A stretch of DNA of 38,982 bases from an uncultured Oscillospiraceae bacterium (GTDB lineage: Bacteria > Bacillota_A > Clostridia > Oscillospirales > Oscillospiraceae): contig CANRKN010000008.1 of assembly GCA_947631215.1 (NCBI GenBank), positions 1 through 38,982 of the forward strand. Reading direction: 5' to 3'. The notes under the pieces are model-generated. The model was not told the DNA's origin and ran no database searches. It saw only the letters and a list, made by a program, of their open reading frames with translations. Position numbers and translations under genes: made by a program. Numbering within the stretch: the first letter of the stretch is position 1; each line of letters begins with the position of its first letter. Below, in pieces: positions 1 to 7,093 of the stretch.

Positions 1-117
1 GCCCTTTTGAGCATGCTCAACTCCTGCGCCAGCGGCGTTTCCGTGGTCAACATCGACAACGGCTTCGGCGCCGGGTATCTGGCCGGCATGATCAACCACA
101 TGGAGGCGAAAAAATGA
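1..117 (+). CDS. larB: LarB C-terminus (partial), nickel-pincer cofactor carboxylase/hydrolase
   Basis: Only the last 38 codons are present and the gene runs off the left edge. The visible tail contains [16 protein letters not shown], which matches the conserved C-terminal segment of LarB (an AIR-carboxylase-like protein). LarB is known to carboxylate nicotinic acid adenine dinucleotide and hydrolyse it, the first step of nickel-pincer nucleotide synthesis for lactate racemase. The stop codon overlaps the larC start (ATGA at 114-117), so the two are translationally coupled. Because only the tail is visible, nothing can be said about its catalytic residues. Identification rests on the short motif plus the larC-larE context. 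Confidence 0.88.
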   Translation, partial: ALLSMLNSCASGVSVVNIDNGFGAGYLAGMINHMEAKK

Positions 118-1334
118 GGACGCTGTACATAGACTGCGCCATGGGTGCGGCGGGGGATATGCTCTCCGCGGCGCTTATTGAGCTCCTGCCGGACCCGGCG
201 GGGTTTGTAAATAAACTCAACGCCCTGGGCATCCCCGGGGTGGAGTATAAGCTGGAAAAGGCCCAAAAGTGCGGCGTCACGGGCAGCCACATGACCGTGC
301 TGGTCCACGGGGAAGAGGAGGACCATGCCCTGCACCACCATCATGAGCACGAGCACCATCACGGCCATGACCATGAGCACGAGCATCACCACCACAGCGG
401 CCTGCACGACATAGAGCACCTGGTCCGGGACCATCTTACCCTGCCGGAGAAGGTCCGGGAGGACGTGCTGGCGGTGTACGGGCTCATAGCGGAGGCGGAG
501 AGCCACGTCCACGGCGTGCCCGTGCCGGAGATACACTTCCATGAGGTGGGCACGCTGGACGCGGTGGCGGATGTGACGGCGGCATGCCTGGCCATGGCGG
601 AGATTGCCCCGGATGCGGTGGTGTGCTCGCCGGTGCACGTGGGCGCCGGGCAGGTGAAGTGCGCCCACGGCATCCTGCCGGTGCCCGCCCCGGCCACGGC
701 GTATGTTTTAAAGGATGTGCCCATCTATGGGGGAGAGATACAGGGTGAGCTCTGCACCCCCACGGGGGCGGCTCTCTTGAAGCACTTTGCCGCATCCTTT
801 GGCCCTATGCCCCTGATGCGCCCCACGGCGGTGGGCTACGGCATGGGCGGGCGGGACTACCCCGCCGCCAACTGCGTCCGGGCCATTCTGGGGGAGAGCA
901 TGGAGGGCGGCACGGATGAGATGGTGGAGCTATCCTGCAATGTGGACGACATGACCGCGGAGGCGGTGGGCTTTGCCATGGAGCGGCTTTTTGACGCCGG
1001 GGCGAGAGAGGTCTACACCGTGCCCATCGGCATGAAAAAATCCCGCCCCGGCACCCTCCTGCGGGTGATATGCGCCCCGGCGGCGAGGGGGAAGATGGTG
1101 GAGCTGCTCTTCAAATACACCACCACCATCGGCGTCCGGGAGGCGGAGACGAGGCGCTATGTGCTGGCCCGGCGGGAGGAGACGCTGGATACCCCCTTCG
1201 GCCCTGTCCGGCGGAAGGCATCGGAGGGATATGGCGTGAGCCGGGCGAAGTATGAATATGAGGACCTGGCCCGTGTTGCCCGGGAGAAGGGCGTGAGCCT
1301 CCGGGAGGCGGAGGCTATGGTGGAGGGCCGCTGA
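114..1334 (+). CDS. larC: LarC, nickel insertion protein of the nickel-pincer cofactor pathway (fused LarC1-LarC2)
   Basis: 406 residues, the length of a full fused LarC. LarC is a CTP-dependent cyclometallase that inserts nickel into the pincer nucleotide. The N-terminus ([13 protein letters not shown], residues 4-16) is the LarC1 signature, and the C-terminal half carries the conserved [12 protein letters not shown] segment of LarC2. Residues 71-98 form a very His-rich loop of [10 protein letters not shown] type, typical of nickel-handling proteins and probably a nickel store or sink. In Lactobacillus plantarum the two halves are joined by programmed frameshifting; here they are one uninterrupted frame. 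It overlaps larB by 4 nt at its start and larE by 1 nt at its end. Confidence 0.96.
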   Translation: MRTLYIDCAMGAAGDMLSAALIELLPDPAGFVNKLNALGIPGVEYKLEKAQKCGVTGSHMTVLVHGEEEDHALHHHHEHEHHHGHDHEHEHHHHSGLHDIEHLVRDHLTLPEKVREDVLAVYGLIAEAESHVHGVPVPEIHFHEVGTLDAVADVTAACLAMAEIAPDAVVCSPVHVGAGQVKCAHGILPVPAPATAYVLKDVPIYGGEIQGELCTPTGAALLKHFAASFGPMPLMRPTAVGYGMGGRDYPAANCVRAILGESMEGGTDEMVELSCNVDDMTAEAVGFAMERLFDAGAREVYTVPIGMKKSRPGTLLRVICAPAARGKMVELLFKYTTTIGVREAETRRYVLARREETLDTPFGPVRRKASEGYGVSRAKYEYEDLARVAREKGVSLREAEAMVEGR

Positions 1335-2134
1335 TGGACGGGCTGCACGAGAAAAAGAAGGCCCTGGAGGAATATTTGCATGGCCTGGGGAGCCTGGCGG
1401 TGGCCTATTCCGCCGGGGTGGACTCCACGTTTCTGCTGGCCGCGGCCCACGAGGCGCTGGGGGAGAAGGTCCTGGCCGTGACGGCGAGGAGCGTCCTCTG
1501 CCCCCAGCGGGAGACCGAGGAGGCGGAGGCCTTCTGCCGGATCCGGGGCATAGAACATATCGTTCTTGACTACGACGCCCTGGCCGTGCCGGGGGTGAAG
1601 GACAATCCCCCCGACCGGTGTTATCTGTGCAAAAAAGCCCTGTTCGGCGAGGTGCTGGACGCGGCCCATGAGCGGGGCATAGAGCACGTGGCCGAGGGGT
1701 CCAACGTTGACGACGAGGGGGACTACCGGCCCGGCATGAAGGCCGTGGCGGAGCTGGGGATATTGAGCCCCCTGCGCCAAGTGCGTCTTGCCAAGGAAGA
1801 GATACGGGCCCTTTCCCGGGAGATGGGGCTGGACACCTGGGACAAACCCAGCATGGCCTGCCTCGCCAGCCGGTTCGTCTACGGCGAGACCCTTACGCCG
1901 GAGAAGCTCGCCATGGTGGCGCAGGCGGAGCAGAAGCTGCGGGACTGGGGCTTTTCCCAGATGCGGGTGCGGGTCCACGGGGACCTGGCCCGGGTGGAGG
2001 TGCTGCCGGAGGAGTTCGCCCGGCTCATCGTCCACGCCGGGGAGCTGGACGAATACCTCCGCTCCCTGGGCTTTGCCTACGCGGCCCTGGACCTGGCGGG
2101 GTATAAGACCGGCAGCATGAACCGGACGCTGTGA
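1334..2134 (+). CDS. larE: LarE, ATP-dependent sulfur transferase for the nickel-pincer cofactor (three-cysteine type)
   Basis: 266 residues. The N-terminal PP-loop (AYSAGVDST, residues 24-32) adenylates the carboxylates of the pincer precursor, which LarE then converts to thiocarboxylates. Three cysteines stand at the positions relevant to chemistry: C96 and C99 in RCYLCK, and C176 in SMACLASRF. C176 falls at the same number as the sacrificial cysteine of L. plantarum LarE. The added C96/C99 pair matches the LarE subtype thought to hold a [4Fe-4S] cluster that carries a replaceable sulfide. The start ATG overlaps the larC stop by one base. No larA lies next to it, but a LarA homolog is present at 26727-28169. 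Confidence 0.95.
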   Translation: MDGLHEKKKALEEYLHGLGSLAVAYSAGVDSTFLLAAAHEALGEKVLAVTARSVLCPQRETEEAEAFCRIRGIEHIVLDYDALAVPGVKDNPPDRCYLCKKALFGEVLDAAHERGIEHVAEGSNVDDEGDYRPGMKAVAELGILSPLRQVRLAKEEIRALSREMGLDTWDKPSMACLASRFVYGETLTPEKLAMVAQAEQKLRDWGFSQMRVRVHGDLARVEVLPEEFARLIVHAGELDEYLRSLGFAYAALDLAGYKTGSMNRTL

Positions 2135-2145
2135 AAGGGAGACCT

Positions 2146-3060
2146 ATGAAAAGATATATGCTCTCCGCCATGGCGGCGCTTTGCATAGCCGCCCTGCTGG
2201 GCACATCGGCGTGGGCGGGGGACGGGCCCCGGCTCACGGCCGTGCGGGAATACGCGGACGGCGCGCTGGATGTGGAATATGACTTTCTCTATAAGGAGGG
2301 TCAGAGCCTGCCCTATAAGGGCCGGAAAAATGTATGGGGCGACCACACCATCGTGCTCTATGAGGGCAGCAGCCAGGAAAAGACCATCGACGGCATGCCC
2401 AGCCTGCAATGGACCTATGCCTATGACGAGGCGGGCCGCCTGACGGAGGAGACCGAGACCTGGCCCAGCGGCAATGCCTATATCGCCCGCAAGGTGTACG
2501 ATGAAAGCGGCCTGCTCACCCGGGAGGAATGGGTATCGCCCGAGACCGGGACCTCCGGGGCGGACTACACCTATGACGGGGCTGGGCGCCTCGTCAAAAG
2601 CGCCGCGGACGACGACGGCGTCGTCGGGGATGTGTACGAATACGACTGCGACGAGGCGGGGCGTATCACGGCCCGGCGGTTCTACAGCGTCACGGACTGG
2701 GACGGGGAGGGGCAGCCCACGGCCATCTGGCCGACGCCCGTCACCGAGACCCGCTAAGTCTACGACGACGCCGGGCGCGTGGTGAGTGAGACGTTCCTGT
2801 ATGACGGCGAACTGGACACGGAGACGGCCTATACCTACGTGGACGACCCCTGTTTCGTCATCCGGTGTGCTGAAAAGCGGGACTATACCAACAATGCGGA
2901 TGAGAGCCTCTGCGAGTTTTTCGTGAACGACAGCGCCGGGGAAGCGGTCTTGTACTTTTCCATGCCCGGGGAACCGGTGCTCACGCGGGACGAGACGGGC
3001 CGGCTGGTCCGGGCGGAGACGGGAGATAGAATGCTGGAGTTTATCTATGAGGATGAGTGA
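2146..3060 (+). pseudogene. Secreted YD-repeat (RHS-like) protein interrupted by an in-frame TAA
   Basis: The ATG at 2146 sits behind AAAGGGAG and starts a signal peptide (hydrophobic core then TSAWA|GDG), followed by YD-type repeats such as YDEAGRLTEE, VYDESGLLTRE and YDGAGRLVK. The frame stops at TAA 2755-2757. The very same frame then continues without shift as VYDDAGRVVSETF to 3060, with two more YD-like units. An earlier repeat reads ARKVYDESG and the interrupted one reads TR-stop-VYDDAG, so one substitution (for example AAA to TAA) would restore it. The intact protein would have 304 residues. It lies 11 bases behind larE and may be cotranscribed with the lar genes. A sequencing error or readthrough cannot be excluded. 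Function unknown; YD repeats usually occur in secreted or surface proteins. Confidence 0.75.
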
Positions 3061-3070
3061 ACGGAGCTAT

Positions 3071-3119
3071 CCCTCCCTCAGTCTCGCTCCGCTCGACAGC
3101 TCCCTCGTCTGAGGGAGCC
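3071..3119. repeat. Short intergenic palindromic repeat
   Basis: A 9-base arm CTCCCTCAG at 3073-3081 pairs with CTGAGGGAG at 3109-3117, enclosing an inner GTC...GAC hairpin. The form resembles MITE-like or REP-like palindromes common between genes of gut Clostridia (recalled, not searched). Only one copy was noticed in this window. Confidence 0.5.
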
Positions 3120-3130
3120 TTCAATAAGGA

Positions 3131-3167
3131 AAGGGCGCGTTTGAAACGCGCCCTTGATTTTTGCTTT
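3131..3167. terminator. Bidirectional intrinsic terminator between convergent genes
   Basis: A perfect 12-base inverted repeat, AAGGGCGCGTTT at 3131-3142 against 3144-3155, is followed on the + strand by a T-rich tail. It lies between the YD-repeat gene (+) and the ABC permease (-), so it can stop both transcripts. Confidence 0.85.
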
Positions 3168-4049
3168 TTACAGGTTGCTTTCTTTTTTGTTCCCGGTGCG
3201 GCGGAGGAAGTTTCCCAGCTCCGTGAGGCACAGCAGCGTCAGCACCAGAAACACCCCGGGGATGAGGATGATCCACCAGGCACCGGAGGTGAGGGCGCTG
3301 TTGGCCTGGGAGAGGAGACTGCCCCAGGACACGGTCTCCAAAGGCAGGCCCATGCCCATAAAGCTCAGGGTGGACTCGGCCAGGATGGCGCCGCGCACGG
3401 CCATGACGGCCATGAAGAGCACCGCGGGCATAAGGTCCGGCGCCAGGTGGCAGGTGAGGACGTGGAAAAACCCGCCGCCCATGGCCCGGGAGGCCAGCAC
3501 ATATTCGCTCCCGGCCAGGCGCCGCACCTCCGTGCGCACCACCTTCGCCATGCTCATCCAGCCCGTGGCCCCCACGGCCAGGGCGATGGAGAGGACGCTG
3601 GCCTTTCCCATGGCTGCCTGCAGGAGCAGCACCGCCAGCAGGCTGGGCACGGAGAGGAATATCTCCCCCAGACGCATGAGCGCCCTGTCCAGCCACCCGG
3701 GCCCCAGGCCCGCGACGGCCCCATAAATAAGGGCGATGGAGGTGGAGACGGCCGCGGCCAGAAGGCCGATGGCGAGAGACGTGCGCCCGCCGGAACATAT
3801 CATGGCGAACATGTCCCGGCCCAGGGTGTCCGTGCCGAAGGGATACGCCCCGCAGGGGGCGCGGGTGGCGTTTAAAAGGTCCATATACCCCGGGTCCCGG
3901 GGGGTGAAGAGCCCGCCGAAGAGGCAGCCCAGGACAATGATACCCAGAATGATCGCGGCCCAGAGGGGCGGTTTTTCCCGCCTTTCCAGGGTGACCGGGG
4001 TCGGGGGCGGGGCGGGGCGGAGGCCCGTAAGCTGGAAGCGCTCATCCAT
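3168..4049 (-). CDS. ABC transporter permease, nickel/peptide (DppC/NikC/OppC) type
   Basis: 293 residues with an N-terminal cytoplasmic tail, a first membrane segment (AAIILGIIVLGCLFGGLF) and the FGTDTLGRDMFAMI motif typical of DppC/NikC-type permeases. Several more membrane segments follow, with a permease loop around ASRAMGGGFFHVLTCHLAPD. It would form the inner-membrane channel with the permease encoded just upstream; the start overlaps that gene's stop by 8 bases. Family motifs do not separate nickel from peptide import. The divergent CsoR/RcnR-type regulator and the neighbouring lar genes favour nickel or a nickel chelate. No ATPase gene follows: the next gene is convergent. Confidence 0.9.
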   Translation of the reverse strand: MDERFQLTGLRPAPPPTPVTLERREKPPLWAAIILGIIVLGCLFGGLFTPRDPGYMDLLNATRAPCGAYPFGTDTLGRDMFAMICSGGRTSLAIGLLAAAVSTSIALIYGAVAGLGPGWLDRALMRLGEIFLSVPSLLAVLLLQAAMGKASVLSIALAVGATGWMSMAKVVRTEVRRLAGSEYVLASRAMGGGFFHVLTCHLAPDLMPAVLFMAVMAVRGAILAESTLSFMGMGLPLETVSWGSLLSQANSALTSGAWWIILIPGVFLVLTLLCLTELGNFLRRTGNKKESNL

Positions 4050-5031
4050 GGCCGGCCCCCTCCCTTCTCGCCAGGGTGCGGGGGTCGATGCGCCCGCCCA
4101 GGGCCTGGGCCAGAAGCCCGCAGACCATGACCACCGCCCCCGCCAGCAGGCACAGGGCCATCAGCAGGTCATAGTCCTGATACCGGGCGCTCTCGTAGGT
4201 GAGGGAGCCCAGGCCCGGATAGGAGAACACCATCTCCACGATGTAGGTGCTGCCCAGGATATGGGGCAGGTCCAGGGCCATAAGGCCGAGATAGGAGGGC
4301 AGGACATTCCTGAGACAGTGGCGCAGAAGCACCTGCCGGCGGCTCAGCCCCATGGACCCGGCCAGGAGCACATAGTCCCCGCGGACCTGCTCCGAGAGCA
4401 TGTTGCGAAGCATATAGGCGTAGTACCACAGATGCCCCGTCACCACCACCGTGAGGGGGAGGACAAGGTGCCGGGCCCGGTCCGCGGCCGCGCCGCCGCC
4501 GGCCCCCAACGACCAGGCCCCGGAGCTGGGCAGCAGGCGCAGGTACACGGAGAAAATGAGGATGAGCACCAGGGCCAGCCAGAACTCCGGGATGCAGCTG
4601 GTGACGGTGCCGAGTTTACATAATACTTTATCCGGCCACCGGTCCTCATACCAGACGCACAGCGCCGCCAGCGCCGGGGCCAGCAGGAAGATGAGGGCAA
4701 AGCCGATCCCGCCCAGCAGGAGGGTGTTTCCGGCTCTATCCTTTATGACTTGGCCCACATTTTCGCGGTACTTGTAGGACATGCCCAGGTCCCCGTGGAG
4801 GGTGTTTTTGAGCCAGTTCATGTATTGGACGGGCAGGGGCTCGTCCAAGCCCAGTTGCTCCTCCGTTTGTGCCCGCTCCTCGGCGGTCAGCCGCTCTGCC
4901 CGCTCCCCGTACCAGGCCGCCAGCGGGTCCCCGGGAGCCAGGTGGGCCGCCCAGAACACCGCCAGGGACAGCACGAAAAGGCTCCCCAGCAGCCCGGGAA
5001 GCTTTTTCAGGATGGCGAGCAGCGCATTCAT
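4042..5031 (-). CDS. ABC transporter permease, nickel/peptide (DppB/NikB/OppB) type
   Basis: 329 residues with the classical DppB/NikB layout: an N-terminal membrane segment (LLGSLFVLSLAVFWAAHLAPGDP), the extracytoplasmic QLGLDEPLPVQYMNWL region and GDLGMSYKYRENV. Then come the membrane core and the loop around AGSMGLSRRQVLLRHCLRNVLPS. It is the partner of the downstream permease and starts 9 bases after the stop of the binding-protein gene, so the three form one operon read leftwards. The substrate is inferred as nickel only from context. Confidence 0.92.
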   Translation of the reverse strand: MNALLAILKKLPGLLGSLFVLSLAVFWAAHLAPGDPLAAWYGERAERLTAEERAQTEEQLGLDEPLPVQYMNWLKNTLHGDLGMSYKYRENVGQVIKDRAGNTLLLGGIGFALIFLLAPALAALCVWYEDRWPDKVLCKLGTVTSCIPEFWLALVLILIFSVYLRLLPSSGAWSLGAGGGAAADRARHLVLPLTVVVTGHLWYYAYMLRNMLSEQVRGDYVLLAGSMGLSRRQVLLRHCLRNVLPSYLGLMALDLPHILGSTYIVEMVFSYPGLGSLTYESARYQDYDLLMALCLLAGAVVMVCGLLAQALGGRIDPRTLARREGAGHG

Positions 5032-5040
5032 GTGCGATCT

Positions 5041-6579
5041 TTACTCCATGGTCCAGTCTGTCACGTTCCAGAAGATGCCCACCCCGTGGTGGCCCAGGAC
5101 CGTGTCCGGGGCGACGCCGTGGATGGTGTCCTTCGCCACGTAGTCCGCGTCGAGGTAGGCGATGAAGGCATAGGCAGGGTCGTCAGCCAGGGCCTTCTGG
5201 AAGGCGGCATAGGCCTCCCGCCGGGCGGCGGGGTCGTCAGTTTCCCTGGCCTGTGTGAGATATTTATCCACCTCGGCGTTGGAGTAGCCGCTGTAGTTGG
5301 CGCCCTTGTCCGTGCCGAAGACCTTGTAGGTGTGGTCGTCGGCGTCAAAGGGGCTGCCCCAGCCGATGAGGTAGGCCATCTGGCTGCCCCAGTCCACCAC
5401 GGGGGGTATCTCCGCTGTCACGTCCAGACCCACTTCCCGCAGCTGCTGGGCGGCGGCCCGGGCCATGTCCAGGCGCACCTGGTCCCCGGCGGCCACGTCG
5501 ATGACGAAGCCCAGCCTCTCGCCGTTCCGGTAATAGAAGCCGTCCTCGCCTTTTTCTGCCCCGGCGGCCTCCAGAATGGCCCGTGCCCGGTCCGGGTCGT
5601 AGTCGTACCGCTCCACGTCCGGGCAGTTATATACGTTTCGCTGCAGGGGGCCGTAGGCCGGCTCCCCGTGGCCCAGGAGCACCGCCTGGACGATGGCCTC
5701 CCTATCGATGGCGCAGCAGACGGCGGGGATGATGTCCCGGTTTTCCGTCCAGCAGGGGTTTCGGAAGTTGAAGAGGATGCCACGGTAGTCGGAGGTGGTC
5801 ATGTCGTAGACCACATAGCCCTCCCGGCCCATAAAGCTCTCCGCGTCCCGGGGGGTGAGCCGGGCCAGGTCCAGCTCGCCGGCGCGCATCTGCATGGCCT
5901 TCACGTTGTCGTCCGGCATGATCTTGAACACGATGCGGTCGATGTGGGCGGGCGCGAGGAAATAGTCCTCGTTTTTCACCAGTGTAATGGCCTGACCCTC
6001 GTCCCACCGCTCCAGCTTATAGGGCCCGGTGCCGATGGGATGACGGAAGAAGCCGGAGGTCTGGAAGTCCTCACCCTCCAAAAGGTGTCGGGGCAGGATG
6101 GGCATGGTCATGTAATCCAGAAAGGCCGCGTTGGGCGCGGAGAGGGTGAAGCGGACGGTGAGGTCGTCCAGCACGTCGATGGCCGTCACGTCCTCATAGT
6201 TGGGGGCGTTTTCCGAGAGATTGGCCGGGTCCATAATGGCCCCGATGGTGAATTTCACATCCTCCGCGGTGAAGGGCGCCCCGTCGTGCCAGGTGACGCC
6301 CGGGCGGAGGTGGAAGGTATAGGCGAAGGTACCCTCGTCATAGTCCCAGCTCTCCGCCAGGGCGGGGACCACGCCGTTGTCCCCGTCATGGGCGGTCAGG
6401 CCGTTGAACAGCAGGATGTTGATCTCCCCGTGCTCGTCCATGGCGGGGTTTATCCGGGTATAGTCCGAGCTCGCGTAGACCAGCGTAGTCTCCCCGTCCG
6501 CCGCCAGAGCCACAGGGCAGAGGGACAGGGTCAGGGAGAGAAGGAGCCATATCAAAGCTGTTTTTTTCAGCGTCTTCAT
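5041..6579 (-). CDS. ABC transporter substrate-binding protein, nickel/peptide family (SBP_bac_5)
   Basis: Starting at the ATG ending at 6579, behind GGAAAG, the protein has 512 residues; the longer upstream open frame is not used because it lacks a signal. MKTLKKTALIWLLLSLTLSL followed by PVALA|AD is a signal peptide; the cysteine in LSLC does not fit a lipobox. Family marks include LAESW, FHLRPGVTWHDGAPFTAEDV, PIGTGPYKLERW and a late LIGWGSPFDADD segment. It should bind a peptide or a nickel chelate outside the membrane and deliver it to the two permeases. It is the first gene of its operon and diverges from the metal-sensor-like regulator at 6694, which supports a metal substrate. Promoter motifs upstream are weak. 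Confidence 0.9.
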   Translation of the reverse strand: MKTLKKTALIWLLLSLTLSLCPVALAADGETTLVYASSDYTRINPAMDEHGEINILLFNGLTAHDGDNGVVPALAESWDYDEGTFAYTFHLRPGVTWHDGAPFTAEDVKFTIGAIMDPANLSENAPNYEDVTAIDVLDDLTVRFTLSAPNAAFLDYMTMPILPRHLLEGEDFQTSGFFRHPIGTGPYKLERWDEGQAITLVKNEDYFLAPAHIDRIVFKIMPDDNVKAMQMRAGELDLARLTPRDAESFMGREGYVVYDMTTSDYRGILFNFRNPCWTENRDIIPAVCCAIDREAIVQAVLLGHGEPAYGPLQRNVYNCPDVERYDYDPDRARAILEAAGAEKGEDGFYYRNGERLGFVIDVAAGDQVRLDMARAAAQQLREVGLDVTAEIPPVVDWGSQMAYLIGWGSPFDADDHTYKVFGTDKGANYSGYSNAEVDKYLTQARETDDPAARREAYAAFQKALADDPAYAFIAYLDADYVAKDTIHGVAPDTVLGHHGVGIFWNVTDWTME

Positions 6580-6693
6580 GTTTTTTCTTTCCTTTTCGGC
6601 GGCCAGCCAGTATAATAGAGAAACAAACACATTAATTTTATCAGCCCCGTTCCCGGCCCGCAAGCCGGGTGGGGGGATAGAAAAGGAGCGGCT
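6580..6693. promoter_or_regulatory. Divergent regulatory region with candidate CsoR/RcnR-type operator
   Basis: This 114-base gap separates the importer (-) from the regulator (+). TGGGGGGATA at 6670-6679 is a G6 tract flanked by T and ATA, similar in kind to RcnR/CsoR operators built on G-tracts. It sits just before the regulator's AAAGGAG (6682-6688). A 6-bp GC hairpin (6652-6657 with 6664-6669) lies beside it. AT-rich sequence with a TATAAT at 6611-6616 may serve either direction. The operator call is inference. Confidence 0.5.
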
Positions 6694-7017
6694 ATGAGCC
6701 AGCAGCAGGACCACGAGTATATGCACGCCCACGGCATCGCCCACAGCCACGGCCATGTCCACGAGAACCAGAAGGCGGTGGTGAACCGCCTGGCCCGGGC
6801 CATAGGCCACCTGGAGAAGGTGAAGCGGATGGTGGAGGCGGGGGAGGACTGCTCCGAGGTGCTGGTGCAGCTGGCCGCGGTGCGCTCCGCCCTGGCCAGC
6901 ACCGGCAAGGTCATCCTGCAGGACCACATGCGCCACTGCATGGTGGACGCCATCAACGCCGGGGACCAGACCGCCGTGGACGACCTGTGCCAGGCGGTGG
7001 AGAAACTCATCAAATAA
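6694..7017 (+). CDS. CsoR/RcnR/FrmR-family metal-sensing repressor with His-rich N-terminus
   Basis: 107 residues. The core from about residue 25 is the all-helical DUF156 fold: LARAIGHLEKVKRMVEAGEDC, then EVLVQLAAVRSAL, then LQDHMRHCMVDA. The sensing positions are C53, H78 and C82, with H81 beside them, as in copper- or nickel-sensing members. The N-terminus adds seven histidines (H7, 11, 13, 17, 19, 21, 23) in an HxHxH pattern, which suggests nickel, cobalt or zinc rather than copper. It diverges from the nickel/peptide-type importer and probably represses it, and itself, through the G-tract site at 6670-6679. The metal is inferred, not shown. Confidence 0.92.
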   Translation: MSQQQDHEYMHAHGIAHSHGHVHENQKAVVNRLARAIGHLEKVKRMVEAGEDCSEVLVQLAAVRSALASTGKVILQDHMRHCMVDAINAGDQTAVDDLCQAVEKLIK

Positions 7018-7033
7018 CCGGAAGAAAGATACT

Positions 7034-7062
7034 TTGCGTTTTTTGAACGCATAAGCTATAAT
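7034..7062 (+). promoter_or_regulatory. Sigma-70-type promoter for the [FeFe] hydrogenase gene
   Basis: TTGCGT at 7034-7039 and a perfect TATAAT at 7057-7062 are separated by 17 bases. AAGGAGAGAG and the ATG at 7094 follow. The gene therefore has its own promoter and need not be read from the regulator gene. Confidence 0.75.
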
Positions 7063-7093
7063 ATCGCCAGCAATAAGCGCAAGGAGAGAGACT

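Noticed and set aside
381..440. CAC/CAT-rich tract in larC as a DNA repeat
   Set aside because: It is explained by the His-rich loop of the protein and is in frame.
3057..4623. Open frames antisense to the two permeases
   Set aside because: They start inside the repeat/terminator region and have no recognisable domain.
4750..6615. A 621-codon open frame antisense to the importer binding protein and permease
   Set aside because: It is a consequence of high GC third positions on the other strand; it has no domain, no ribosome binding site and overlaps genes with strong family motifs.
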